From Symsagittifera roscoffensis (taxonomy: Eukaryota > Xenacoelomorpha > Acoela > Convolutidae): 64,000 nucleotides of DNA. Below, piece by piece: positions 43,601 through 49,800 of the stretch. Below the pieces are notes generated by a model. That model saw nothing but the letters and a program-made list of their open reading frames with translations. It did not search any database and was not told the origin of the DNA. A program made the position numbers and the translations under genes. How positions within the stretch are numbered: position 1 is the stretch's first letter; each line of letters begins with the position of its first letter. The stretch spans positions 74,277,465 through 74,341,464 of the forward strand of contig NC_087064.1 of the NCBI RefSeq assembly GCF_963678635.1, read 5' to 3'.

Positions 43601-45000
43601 TGTTTATCAATCAATTTTACATTTGTTGCCTTTAAAATGTAACAATCCAAAAAACATTTCGCAAACAACAAAGGCTTGTACGCTAAAAAATTAAAAGAAT
43701 TTTGACAAAATATACAGAGCCAAATTTAGCAACCATATCCTTTGATTTAGCAACACTTTGCGACTTAATTCTCCTATAGGGGAGCGTAAAATCACAAAAT
43801 CAACATTGGCTTTGACTTTTTTGAAACTACTTTTTGAAACTGACAGTTGATTGTATTGTAAAGCGTCCCAGAAAAAAAAAAGCTTTTAACTTTTAGGCTT
43901 GAATCATAGAATTTTCCCAATTTCAGAAAACTATAAAAATTTGAGACGAAAGGCCAGGCGACCAGTTATCTGGATACTGATTGTCCGACAACTATTAACA
44001 GTTGATTCTCATTATCTTTTCAAAATTCTTTTTGTTTTTTTACTTATAATTTTTTTAAATTGTTTTTATTATTCTTCGTTTTTTTTTGTTATAGTTATTG
44101 TTATTGTTATTGCTATTTTTATTGTTATCGTTTATAGTTTTTGGTTTTGTTACTGCTATCAGGATTGTTGATGTTAAAGTGGTTGTTATCAAATTTATTT
44201 TTTGATCTTTTTTTCTTTATTATCATAAATCTTATGATTATTTTGATTCATTACGAAGCTAAGCGGTGCACTGGATAATTTTGTGTTTCTATGTTTCTGG
44301 GCTCCAAAGACAAGCACTTAAACATGTCAGTTTTTGTCTGGTTGATAAAAAAATAAAATGACAAAAGAAGAACAAAGTAAGCGTCTTTGTTGCGGAACCC
44401 ACCTAAAATTCGCAAAATACATCTTTTGGCCTCCTATTTTTGCATAGTTGTTATATAGGTGATTATAATAATATAATCACCGTAAATGTCTTCATTATAA
44501 TGTTGTTCTTATTATAATCTTTACCAATTCAACAGAATACAAATCACAGGAGAAAACAGCCAAGTTTTTATTTGCTTCTCAAAAGTAGTAGTTTTTACAA
44601 ATAGGGTTTTTATGTTCAAAAAACGGTGTCTTTACTACACCGATATAAAACTTCTAGTAGTTATTTTGAATTGGTTTTTCTCAGATGAGCATAGTGAGAA
44701 AAAAAATATTTTGTCGGGGCTAATCGAAACATTTTGAGTTTTGGGTGGGTATGTCTAAATATATGTAGCAGACCTTGACGTGGGATTTCTAGAAGACTGA
44801 CCTGAGCCCGGATTGAAGTGACCCCTGTAGCACAACATAACTGCCAAAATGTTGTATTTATCTTTGGGTGCTGAATTGACTTCATCATCTTTGGGTGGGT
44901 CACTCGACGAAAGGATGTCAGTTTCGGCTCCAAAGCTAGCTCGGACGGCGAATAAAAAAACGAGAAAATAAATCAATTGCGAGAAACAAAAGTAAAACAT
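16076..45000 (-). CDS. UGT: UDP-glycosyltransferase, complete five-exon gene
   Basis: Exons 44802-45000, 20260-20669, 19928-20174, 16861-17085 and 16076-16656 join with phases 1, 0, 1, 1 to give about 553 residues, a normal size for animal UGTs. The product has an N-terminal signal peptide, the acceptor-binding N-domain, the UDP-sugar-binding signature (LPQGKILQH ... LFVTHCGSNSVQDSVYAMKPM) and one C-terminal membrane span with a short Lys-rich cytosolic tail. Family members are ER-membrane enzymes that transfer a sugar from a UDP-sugar to small lipophilic compounds; the substrate is unknown here. An AATAAA lies at 16025-16030, about 46 bases past the stop. Intron 1 is 24 kb, swollen by nested transposons. 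All exons look intact. Confidence 0.88.
16861..17085 (-). CDS. UGT: UGT exon 4
   Basis: The acceptor TGTATTTTAG ends at 17086. It encodes FVPDKLMYSELTRELTDF, GPVIFISMGTVF (the start of the C-terminal nucleotide-sugar domain) and NFYFIWAVK. The donor was chosen at 16860 (GTTAGA), since this leaves one base and gives the correct phase into exon 5. An upstream GTAAAG at 16903 would put exon 5 out of frame. Confidence 0.9.
17086..19927 (-). repeat. UGT intron 3 with a 715-bp tandem duplication
   Basis: Units of about 18203-18917 and 18918-19629 are near-identical head-to-tail copies starting ATCTAAC(A/C)AAAC. A more diverged third copy of part of the unit lies at about 42980-43280 in intron 1 of the same gene. 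A GCGAAGC word at 17892 belongs to the dispersed hairpin family. There are no exons inside. Confidence 0.8.
19928..20174 (-). CDS. UGT: UGT exon 3
   Basis: The acceptor TTTTGTTCAG ends at 20175 and the donor GTAAGG starts at 19927. It encodes EKPSLLMALMSAFFSG and GAQPIIHPNGF, the late N-domain region. It enters in phase 0 and exits with one base, matching both neighbours. Confidence 0.9.
20260..20669 (-). CDS. UGT: UGT exon 2: N-domain
   Basis: The acceptor GAGTTTTCAG ends at 20670 and the donor GTGCGT starts at 20259. It encodes IIRSLTERKHNVTLLTT, the start of the UGT acceptor-binding domain, and VVTQFMGPIMEPY. It enters with two bases, which needs a one-base exit upstream; exon 44802-45000 supplies it. 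Confidence 0.9.
20670..21632 (-). other. UGT intron 1, proximal part
   Basis: AT-rich sequence with no recognised gene or repeat up to the 8-bp target duplication of the hAT element. Confidence 0.5.
21787..22510 (+). mobile_element. Non-LTR retrotransposon (LINE) 3' fragment
   Basis: The plus-strand frame encodes the end of a reverse-transcriptase ORF: SWKVHFETRLKKANQVLYLL, GLYKSLILPVLLYGLSC, then LERFQKKVIRWITGN and LNILPLPMFIQLNNILLL, typical of the C-terminal part of jockey/CR1-group ORF2. It is followed by an A-rich segment and a short (CAA)n tail at 22483-22503. It is 5' truncated, with no endonuclease or catalytic RT core present. Confidence 0.75.
22527..23439 (+). repeat. 5' LTR of the giant element
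   Basis: The LTR begins TGTGACATTCG and ends CGAATGTTACA, an imperfect 11-bp terminal inversion. It contains a perfect 13-bp stem (22841-22853 with 22860-22872), a second 6-bp stem CCGTTG-CGAA-CAACGG (22875-22890) and several TCCGGA words. It is matched over its full length at 39355-40267. Confidence 0.95.
23440..26367 (+). promoter_or_regulatory. 2.9-kb untranslated leader with repeated TCCGGAGGGGT motif
   Basis: No long plus-strand frame is open between the LTR and the gag ATG. The motif AATCCGGAGGGGTC or close variants occur at 23998, 24028, 24735, 25085, 25302, 25377, 25446, 25488, 25529, 25553 and 25579, all on the plus strand and densest at 25300-25592. Related words sit in the LTR. 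A very long leader could carry packaging or translation-control signals; that role is inferred, not shown. Confidence 0.7.
23452..23466 (+). promoter_or_regulatory. Candidate primer binding site
   Basis: TGGCGCTTCTGGGTG starts 12 bases after the LTR. TGG at this place fits complementarity to a tRNA 3' CCA end. I could not name the tRNA, and the 12-base gap is longer than usual. Confidence 0.35.
26368..29859 (+). pseudogene. gag: Gag-protease ORF of the giant element, one in-frame stop
   Basis: It opens at ATG 26368 and runs in one frame to 29859 except for a TAA at 27397-27399 inside a coiled-coil-like, charged stretch. The N-terminal third is low-complexity and acidic. A retrotransposon-gag capsid region follows (about 28150-28600, with CRALTSNLEGTALN and FLDDLEMLRRR). 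Two CCHC zinc knuckles come next: CANCSSTDHHVSAC at about 28768-28810 and CFFCNLEGHFKSDC at about 28924-28965. The tail enters the aspartic protease (TKIGVTGLLD) and then loses frame. Gag would build the particle and bind element RNA. The single TAA looks like a nonsense change, since coding character is the same on both sides. Confidence 0.88.
29860..30225 (+). pseudogene. Aspartic protease, rearranged at the active site
   Basis: After TGLLD the expected D-T/S-G context is disrupted. A block of about 54 bases (with CTCACCAGGAGCGGTGG and TGTGATGCCGATAAA) occurs twice in tandem (about 29859-29899 and 29911-29950), shifting the frame. Downstream the retropepsin body is recognisable (GAVVSVMPIKTWEKMG, FLVVENLDDADQFILGRDF) to a TAA at 30223-30225. 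The frame continues open beyond that TAA into the RT region, so a second nonsense change is likely. This enzyme would process Gag and Pol. Confidence 0.75.
30226..32885 (+). pseudogene. pol: Reverse transcriptase-RNase H region, one frameshift
   Basis: The frame is open from the TAA at 30223 to 31086, reading the pre-RT linker and EYDMIEPSKSPWACGVV. A one-base loss in a G run near 31050 then moves the frame to 31014-32885. RT motifs seen: RFCCDFRYLN, FTTLDLGSAFWQVPL, MPFGLCNA and the catalytic YVDD at about 31370. RNase H follows with LDTDAS, the KAEM Glu and VDNRALSWL. This is a Ty3/gypsy-type order (RT-RNase H then integrase). The frame then gives way to the integrase ORF, which lies one base over and overlaps to 32885. 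The enzyme would copy element RNA into DNA. Confidence 0.92.
32798..36040 (+). CDS. pol: Integrase with GPF module and C-terminal macro-like domain
   Basis: The frame is open from before 32798 (formal start near 32864) to TGA 36038-36040. It starts with imperfect SGE...DEKQD repeats of about 66-69 bp. Next come the HHCC zinc-binding region (HDQMGHQGIDK ... CLSCQQ, about 33680-33805) and a DDE core: Asp in VVQIDH (about 33880), Asp in FQSDNGTAF (about 34058) and Glu in TNGLVERQNR (about 34165). The GPF motif KKWRGPFMITEV follows (about 34580), then a long acidic linker. The last ~150 residues (from about 35590) read like a TARG1-type macro domain: SFRTALAADFKREYKNVEF, then GGVAALPPAVSQIPGKYLCF, then LVTRATEK and IFSDTNIQVYL. 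Integrase inserts element DNA; macro domains bind or cleave ADP-ribose. The catalytic Lys and GCG loop of TARG1 are not conserved. Confidence 0.88.
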   Translation, partial: FSGEKDDEKNQRSQDQHPGPGNLSGESEINEKIPDEKQDLENKVLSGEFRWMRRKHRHDLEESAVSSTTSSTNDDYRNSGINTYSDRNSTSGSELSELAIHTLLVETRARDLDREVYQDPDSDRYLIPSERVFDNAADDLETIAVSKRSISLLPQKEAVRTDLQPFQQETQPLAKIWCVKMEEDTHQPNELNSQMRVMKTYLKARYRLSDLLRAQRNDRMTSNLKRWIEIGAPDKGDLEEDSYRILRQYFMQKEGRLYLNKDGIVACKRREEDKVLYKYNAIVLPQLYQTELLFRSHDQMGHQGIDKVYQRILKRFEWPGMKKACEKWVTACLSCQQVKDPRKLRFPLQSIESSEFHEVVQIDHQKICMTNSGYNQVLVMIDHFTKYAEAVPCITASAEETCDHLINTWIARHGCPMTFQSDNGTAFVGELTKELMRRSQVAQAHSTTYHPQTNGLVERQNRTLVSMLRVYCSRYMTDWDRYLPQVMGAYNSTQHSTTGVSPHMMLTGHEKSLPLTFFYPEYEGKKTSPQVYVRDVIKRQQELNDLCRRNTQQAQARQRKRFDKKAAGAKAYSVGDYVWVFQNVIPPKGTKKLLKKWRGPFMITEVHQEGHFYRLSTGRAAHYENIKPHNPSTEDWCIPADMEEGDYLMMDPACEVNEKGTREKNDGNEIVEEGTDTPLDLDPNEKIEADDETLPYAEEDWQDPEQTEVPKNLEPDLPFTMRTRQKDGTRPRKKYNPYGDDFVVDRIDLKKIVEEVVGLEEITVSQDIDIVDDHNDEWVDDWSKPEVEFDDEQQQSNEQDLTNLRVLEWLNEMTSDPKKTSVTIQDVDRESAKYIKTERDDPSWAAQEGQLLIPASNLDLISGMRSTGTPMDIFVRGVGVGLTHTENLIIKKLRIARETGELEAETGEEPKKPDIGRVVESYFNLPNEYSSNIILTDSDFILTNRTCAITITADMSFRTALAADFKREYKNVEFLWKQRPGIGGVAALPPAVSQIPGKYLCFLVTRATEKQHVDPENLVLSLTKLRDFLVEMDVKELSLPVYDPNRGRLHPRELYALVHVIFSDTNIQVYLHKKYYLSIG
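36041..36439 (+). other. Spacer between integrase ORF and ORF3
   Basis: Non-coding, with a (TGTTA)n run near 36098-36125. The same spacer lies in the reverse copy at about 62340-62728. Confidence 0.6.
36440..38536 (+). pseudogene. ORF3 of the giant element, deleted and frameshifted copy
   Basis: It begins at ATG 36440 (MDNFNLDELMDLAEAY). A one-base loss in an A run near 37049 shifts the frame and a second one-base loss near 37165 restores it. A predicted coiled coil (about 36930-37070) precedes an SGNH domain: GDSLV at about 37667, GGETI at about 37735 and GTNDIS at about 37818. After ASGRR (about 37974) about 2.5 kb present in the reverse copy is missing, removing the Asp-His block and the second domain. 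The frame then resumes in the C-terminal segment (RKLDCLKDLDLFETMCK) to 38536. The SGNH domain in this copy therefore cannot be catalytic. Confidence 0.85.
38537..39354 (+). other. 3' untranslated region of the giant element
   Basis: A short purine-rich stretch near 38560-38640 follows the ORF3 stop; the rest is non-coding. The last bases before the 3' LTR are TGTCCGGGGAGTA (39342-39354), the best candidate for a polypurine tract, though short. Confidence 0.55.
39355..40267 (+). repeat. 3' LTR of the giant element
   Basis: Same length (913 bp) and near-identical to the 5' LTR, with the same two hairpins (main stem from 39669). It is followed by ATT, which also precedes the 5' LTR. Confidence 0.95.
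40305..40604 (-). pseudogene. hAT transposase C-terminal remnant (hATC)
   Basis: The minus-strand reading gives SSNVDAERLFSWGRLSK, a hATC dimerisation signature, ending at a stop near 40305. The upstream frame (40413-40604, with GFDILNV) is offset by one frame, so the gene is decayed. It belongs to the hAT element whose ends are at 21641 and 41080. The giant element's 3' LTR ends just downstream, in what would be its 3' untranslated region. Confidence 0.75.
41089..41589. other. UGT intron 1, no recognised feature
   Basis: AT-rich sequence between the hAT target duplication and the Penelope-like remnant. Nothing further was recognised. Confidence 0.4.
41590..42730 (-). mobile_element. Penelope-like element remnant (RT plus GIY-YIG)
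   Basis: Minus-strand frames give, in order, VEGLAMGPSLAVILAKPMAE (near 42690), NPHVKLFLKYVDDIVRTVKS with the YVDD catalytic box (42343-42360), LESCLPSLKSAFLIDLTSG, then TYVGQTVRPLTTRIEEHNK (about 41640-41700). An RT followed by a GIY-YIG endonuclease is diagnostic of Penelope-like elements. Stops and frameshifts (for example a TGA after KLSCSG) show it is dead. It sits in UGT intron 1, same strand as the gene. Confidence 0.8.
42980..43280 (-). repeat. Diverged third copy of the UGT intron repeat
   Basis: It matches blocks of the 715-bp unit at 18480-18860 and 19200-19600, for example a GAGTAAACA-like start, GAAGAAAAAAAGATGCC, CTAGARCAATT and the AAATTCCACTTT block. It is a dispersed intron repeat of unknown class. 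Confidence 0.5.
43281..44801 (-). other. UGT intron 1, distal part
   Basis: No gene or transposon was recognised. A (GTTATT)n simple repeat lies at about 44088-44140. Confidence 0.45.
44802..45000 (-). CDS. UGT: UGT exon 1: start codon and signal peptide
   Basis: The ATG is at 44998-45000. The first ~24 residues (MFYFCFSQLIYFLVFLFAVR...) form a signal peptide; then KYNILAVMLCYRGHFNPG matches the first strand and His-containing loop of UGT N-domains. The donor CAG|GTCAGT lies at 44802/44801 and leaves one base, exactly what exon 20260-20669 needs. The join reads NPGS|GIIRSL. A TATA-like TTTTAAAA lies about 40 bases upstream (45040-45047). Confidence 0.85.
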
Positions 45001-45047
45001 TTTTCTCGAGAAATGGCACCAAAAAGGATTGGACTTTGCTTTTAAAA

Positions 45048-46687
45048 CCCTTTTACGTTATTTTCTAAATCGTAAATTTTCGAATTATTAGTTGCCTAGA
45101 TTCAAAATGGTTGAATTTGACGGGCAAAAGTACATCAATACGCCCAATTTTGTTCAGTGTTTAAGCTCATCGGTAAAACAACGATCAAAGTACTAGTTAG
45201 CAAACACCGCTTCTCAATCAAGAAAAAGAAACTCATTGGCACAGTTTATTTTTGTTTATTCAGTCTAAATCAACTCGTTTGAACTTTGAAGCCTAGAATA
45301 TCTGATGATCTATTCGGATCAAAACTTTTGCCTACAATCTTCATGTAAGGGAGCTTAATGGCCCCTCTCTTCAGTACTATATTGGTTACAAAATTATCAC
45401 CTAAATTGTGGACGCAAGAGGTCTAATTTTGAGCAGAATTTTTAGACAGTTCGTTCTTGCAATAACATGATCCAGACTGTTGGGTAAAAACGAATCAAAA
45501 TTTTGGTTCACTATCGTTCCCTCTTTTGCAAAACACAAAAGCCTGGCGGGATTCGAACCCACTCTCGGCGTGTCTAAGTCATCTGTATTGCCTTTACTTC
45601 ACCCATTCCCAAAGTCAAGACAAACTCCCGATGCCTTCTAAATCAAGACAAATGAGCCTAATTTTTGAGATACTGGGTCCACTCATCTTCTTTCATGAAA
45701 AAAGTGAGCCCAATTTCTGTGAAAAAGAGGTTCAACAATGAAGGCCAAATTATTAAAAGTTGGGCTCATTCGCCGGATATTTTTTCCGTGAAGCCTGTTG
45801 AATCAGTCCAGTTTTTGAAAGATAATTGTTGAAGGAGCTCAACTTTTGGTAAAAGAGGCGAATGAGACAAACCTTTTAGTAAATTTGAAACATTGAGAAC
45901 GAGGCTAAAATTATTTCCAAAAAGGTCTGCATAGTGTTTTGGAGAGCCAAGAGATCAGTTTCATCAACCTACAAAAAATTGACCAAATTCTGCATTTGTA
46001 TCTTCAAAATCTACAAACAAATATTCATCGGTAATCTATCTTAATAGAAACCGATAATATCATACCGAAAAAAAATACCAGACAGCACCTCGAAACTCTG
46101 GGAAAGACCAAAAAATGTTAGAAAATGTTGCATCATTTGCCCCATTTTTTTTGGTTTATTATTTCGAAAAAAAGCAAAACAAAACGTTTTGTCATCTTTT
46201 GCAGCTGTTTTTTCTTACTTTATATTTGAGCTCTGCTTCGTTTTCATCTAAATGTTTAGTTTATGCATACCAAATTTTTCAACGTTGCACACAGTTTAAA
46301 TAAAACGCAAACTTAGAGCTCTAATCATTACTAGAAAAAATTTAACAAACTTAATTTGATATTTTGTTAAATGTTTTATTCACCGGCGATGCGCAAACGC
46401 CGATAGTTTTTTACTCAAGGGCTTTATACCAATTTTCCTTTTTATGGGCAAATACTTGGAGAGTTCGAAGCTTCTGACTCCCAATCTGAATAATGATAGA
46501 AGTTAGTTTATAAATTTAAAAAAAAACACTCAAAAAATCATCTTAGACAAAACAAAAAAAACCCAGATATCCTAATATCGAATGGTGTCTATACCAAAAA
46601 AAATCTCATAAAACTTGAGGCGAATTAGTTGTCCAGTTATTTATAATTTTAATTATCATTTAATTATAATTTAAATTATTAATTACA
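45048..46687. other. Intergenic region between divergent UGT and GNAT genes
   Basis: The two genes point away from each other here, so both promoters should lie in this 1.7 kb. Only a tRNA-like sequence (45538-45606), short repeats around 45620-45880 and AT-rich TATA-like sequence just before the GNAT ATG were seen. Confidence 0.5.
45538..45606 (-). repeat. tRNA-like sequence with perfect B box
   Basis: On the minus strand GGGTTCGAATCCCGCC is a perfect B box and T arm, about 45 bases after a weak A-box-like GGTGAAGTAAAGG. The acceptor ends do not pair, so it is most likely a SINE head or decayed tRNA gene. Confidence 0.4.
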
Positions 46688-46862
46688 ATGAAGAAGCACG
46701 CCGACTATTTTGTGTACAATCACCCGCCAGAGGGCTTTGATGAGGACAAATTGCGCAGTTTTCTGCTGACTGCTTTTGTGGGCAGTGAACCCATTGTGAA
46801 GTCATTACTTCTTCAGGGAGAGATCAACTTGCCATCTCTCGAACTCTACATCAACAACATGG
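46688..46862 (+). CDS. GNAT gene exon 1
   Basis: ATG at 46688, preceded by an AT-rich TATA-like tract. It encodes MKKHADYFVYNHPPEGF and SLELYINNM. The donor GTTAGT starts at 46863 and leaves one base. An unusual G17 run follows in the intron. Confidence 0.78.
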
Positions 46863-49800
46863 GTTAGTTAGTTTAGTTTAGTTCAGTTGAAAAAGACGAG
46901 GCTAGTTAGGGGGGGGGGGGGGGGGTTTGGTTACGGGAAAGTGGGATTGAGGAGGGAGGTAGTAGGGGGTTGGGTTATTTATTATTGGTTCTTTTTTAAA
47001 ATCAAACTGATAACATCCAACCACTTCGTTATCAGGAGTGTTTTTTTGCTGCCGCTGCTGTTGCAGTTATACCACAACATTGACCTGAAAAACGTCTAAA
47101 AAAGTGAACTAACAGTCTAATTTGATGCGGTTGCCAAAAATTTCGTTACATATTTGAACGTATTTGATCTTAAAATTTCTCAAAAAAATGAAGAAAACGA
47201 ACTAGGAGTTTTGCGACAATAAGAAGTGCTAACTAAACAAAAGATTCATCTTTTCCTAAAAATCTTCAACTGAAAATCTGCAGTGCTTTCTTTATTTGGT
47301 GTTTTTTGAAATTTAGAGAAGTTGATTTCCCCAAAGTAATAGAATTGGTAGATAACCTTTTAATCGTCTTTCATTGAAATATATTAGATGCAGTGCTAAT
47401 TTAATCCAAATTATGAACAAGACTGCTCGTATCAGGGCGAAGCCCTGAATGTTTCGACTGCCTTTTAAAGTTTATGGAGCAGCAGTAATAACATTAAAAA
47501 AATTAAACGAAATAAAATAAAATGAAAATTATTTTCTCTAAAATTTGAAATTTTTTATGAAAATCATCCCCCCACACGCCATATAGAGTACAAAAAGATA
47601 GAGATCGTTCCTTGTAACAAATCAATTATTGCAAATAAGCTTCGTTCAACCAATTTGGAACGATTTATAAGACGGATTAAACCTCCGCTTACGCGTTAAT
47701 AGCGTGAATTATATCGCGCGTTAATTGTTGTAAATTGGTCAAAATGGCCAAAATGGCAATCTTTAAACCCTCATAACTTTACGAAAAATAATCACAGGTG
47801 AAATATCTTTTCAAATTTAAGCTCAGGAAAACAATACCTTTTGAATGATATAAAAAAAAATTCCGTCGAAAATGGTCAGTTAAAAAGTCGAAATTTGTCT
47901 GAAGAAAAAAAATCCACCCCGAGCACAAATATTCCGTTACTTTCGTACCAAAAGTCGGAACAATTATAGTCGTGAAGCAGTAACCGCCAGGTGAACAAGT
48001 TCTAGTTTTTTTTTTTTTTTCATTTTAATTTTCAGCCAATTGTGTCAAGTTCATATAATTAAACCGGCTATCTTAAGGTGTATATCGCCAGGAAATTGTC
48101 TTTTATACCACTAAATGGGTTCAGTTTATTGAGCGACCTTTTTTGTTAGAGTATAAATCTACTTTTTTGCTACCTTTGCTCTTCAGAAATTGTATTTAGT
48201 TTATGTTAATTCCAATCTCATGCTTTTGCAATTAAGTTTATTTGAATGTCTTTGGTTTTAGGGCAGCATCCTGCAATCCAAATGGGTTCGTTGGTTGTCC
48301 TTCTCCGAGTTGCTATAAAGTTTGTTTAACAAACATTTGGTTAATATGCCGTTTTGTAACAACGAGAAATTATTTCTTCTTGTTGTTGTTCCTAAAAAGC
48401 GACAATTCGTAGCTGTAGATTAAGCGGCACACTGATTTACGCGCAGTTTTCCTCTCGTGCCTGATATTAGCGAAACGGAGAAAACATGCGCTACTTGCCA
48501 GAAAGCATGATGCCTTGTTACAAATTTCGTTTTATGCGAAATGTTGCTTTATACGAATTGTCGTTCCATATACAAATTGTCGCTTTCTAGGAAATGTTGC
48601 CCGTTACGAATGGTCGCCTTTCCCATTAAAACTGTTAAACGCCGCTGGGCTGGGGAGGAGAATGAAAATAGATCTTAACCTGGTCTATTTGGGAAAGGGG
48701 ATGTTAATTTTCTCCTGTTATTTCAGTTGAGAAGTTGCGGGACAGACAGAGTACAATTCTGGCCACAGATGAGATCTCTGGCGCACTAGTGGGTTGTTGT
48801 GTGGCCTTCACGGCCAGACAAGGCAAGAGTCTCCTGGAAGACATCCTTCAACTGTTCCCCATTGACATGAAGATCCACTACGACTTATACAACAATCTAT
48901 TTAAGGGTACGTTCAATTATGCAAGTGTCAGCTCTAAAAATTTCCTGAAAGACAAAAAAGTCACCATCATGTTTTTGAAATCACCAACGAAATATGAAAT
49001 CATTCTAGAATTTCAAACAAGATTTCAAACTAAAACTGAACGGGATTTAATGAGACGCCAAGCTCGATCCTCTCCCAAACCTAAAATCGCAAGAGAAAAA
49101 CAATCTTTTTTCTCGATTGGTACTCCGAACAAGACTGTTATTTCTTTCGCATTTTATCGTTCTGCTTTTTTACTCAGGCGTGTCTCTGTCTTCGAGTGGA
49201 AAAGTGCCGGTGGTGGTGTTGAACGTGACTGTGAGTCCAGTATTCAGACATCAGGGAGTGGCCACTAAGATGCTGGAGACACTCATCTACAACTGGAAAC
49301 AGTGAGTGCAGTCGACACTCTTATTAGACATAGATATATTACGTTATTCGGCGAAGCTCCAAGGTAGCGAGGCGCGTTGAATAGCAAAGCTCCTAGGTAG
49401 TGAAGATCGCATATAGCGAAGCTATCAGGTAACAAGGCTCGTCTCATAGCGAAGCTTCATGTAGCGAAGCGCATTTCAAAGCGAAGCTCGCAGGTAGCGA
49501 ATATCGTCTCATAGCGAAGCTCGCAGGTAGCTAGGCTCGTCTCATGGCGAAGCTCCGAGGTAGCGAGGCGCGTTGAATAGTAAAGCTCCTAGGTAGTGAA
49601 GATCGCATATAGCGAAGCTATCGGATAACAAGGATCGTCTCATAGCGAAGCTTCATGTAGCGAAGCTTCATGTAGCGAAGCGCGTTTCAAAGCGAAGCTC
49701 GCAGGTAGCGAATATCGTCTCATAGCGAAGCTCGCAGGTAGCTAGGCTCGTCTCATGGCGAAGCTCCGAGGTAGCGAGGCGCGTTGAATAGCAAAGCTCC

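Noticed and set aside
45538-45606. Functional tRNA gene
   Set aside because: The B box is perfect but the acceptor stem does not close and the A box is weak, so only a tRNA-like call is made.
46887-47099. 70-codon ORF after GNAT exon 1
   Set aside because: It reads through the G17 tract and intron sequence, has low complexity and is explained by the splice donor at 46863.
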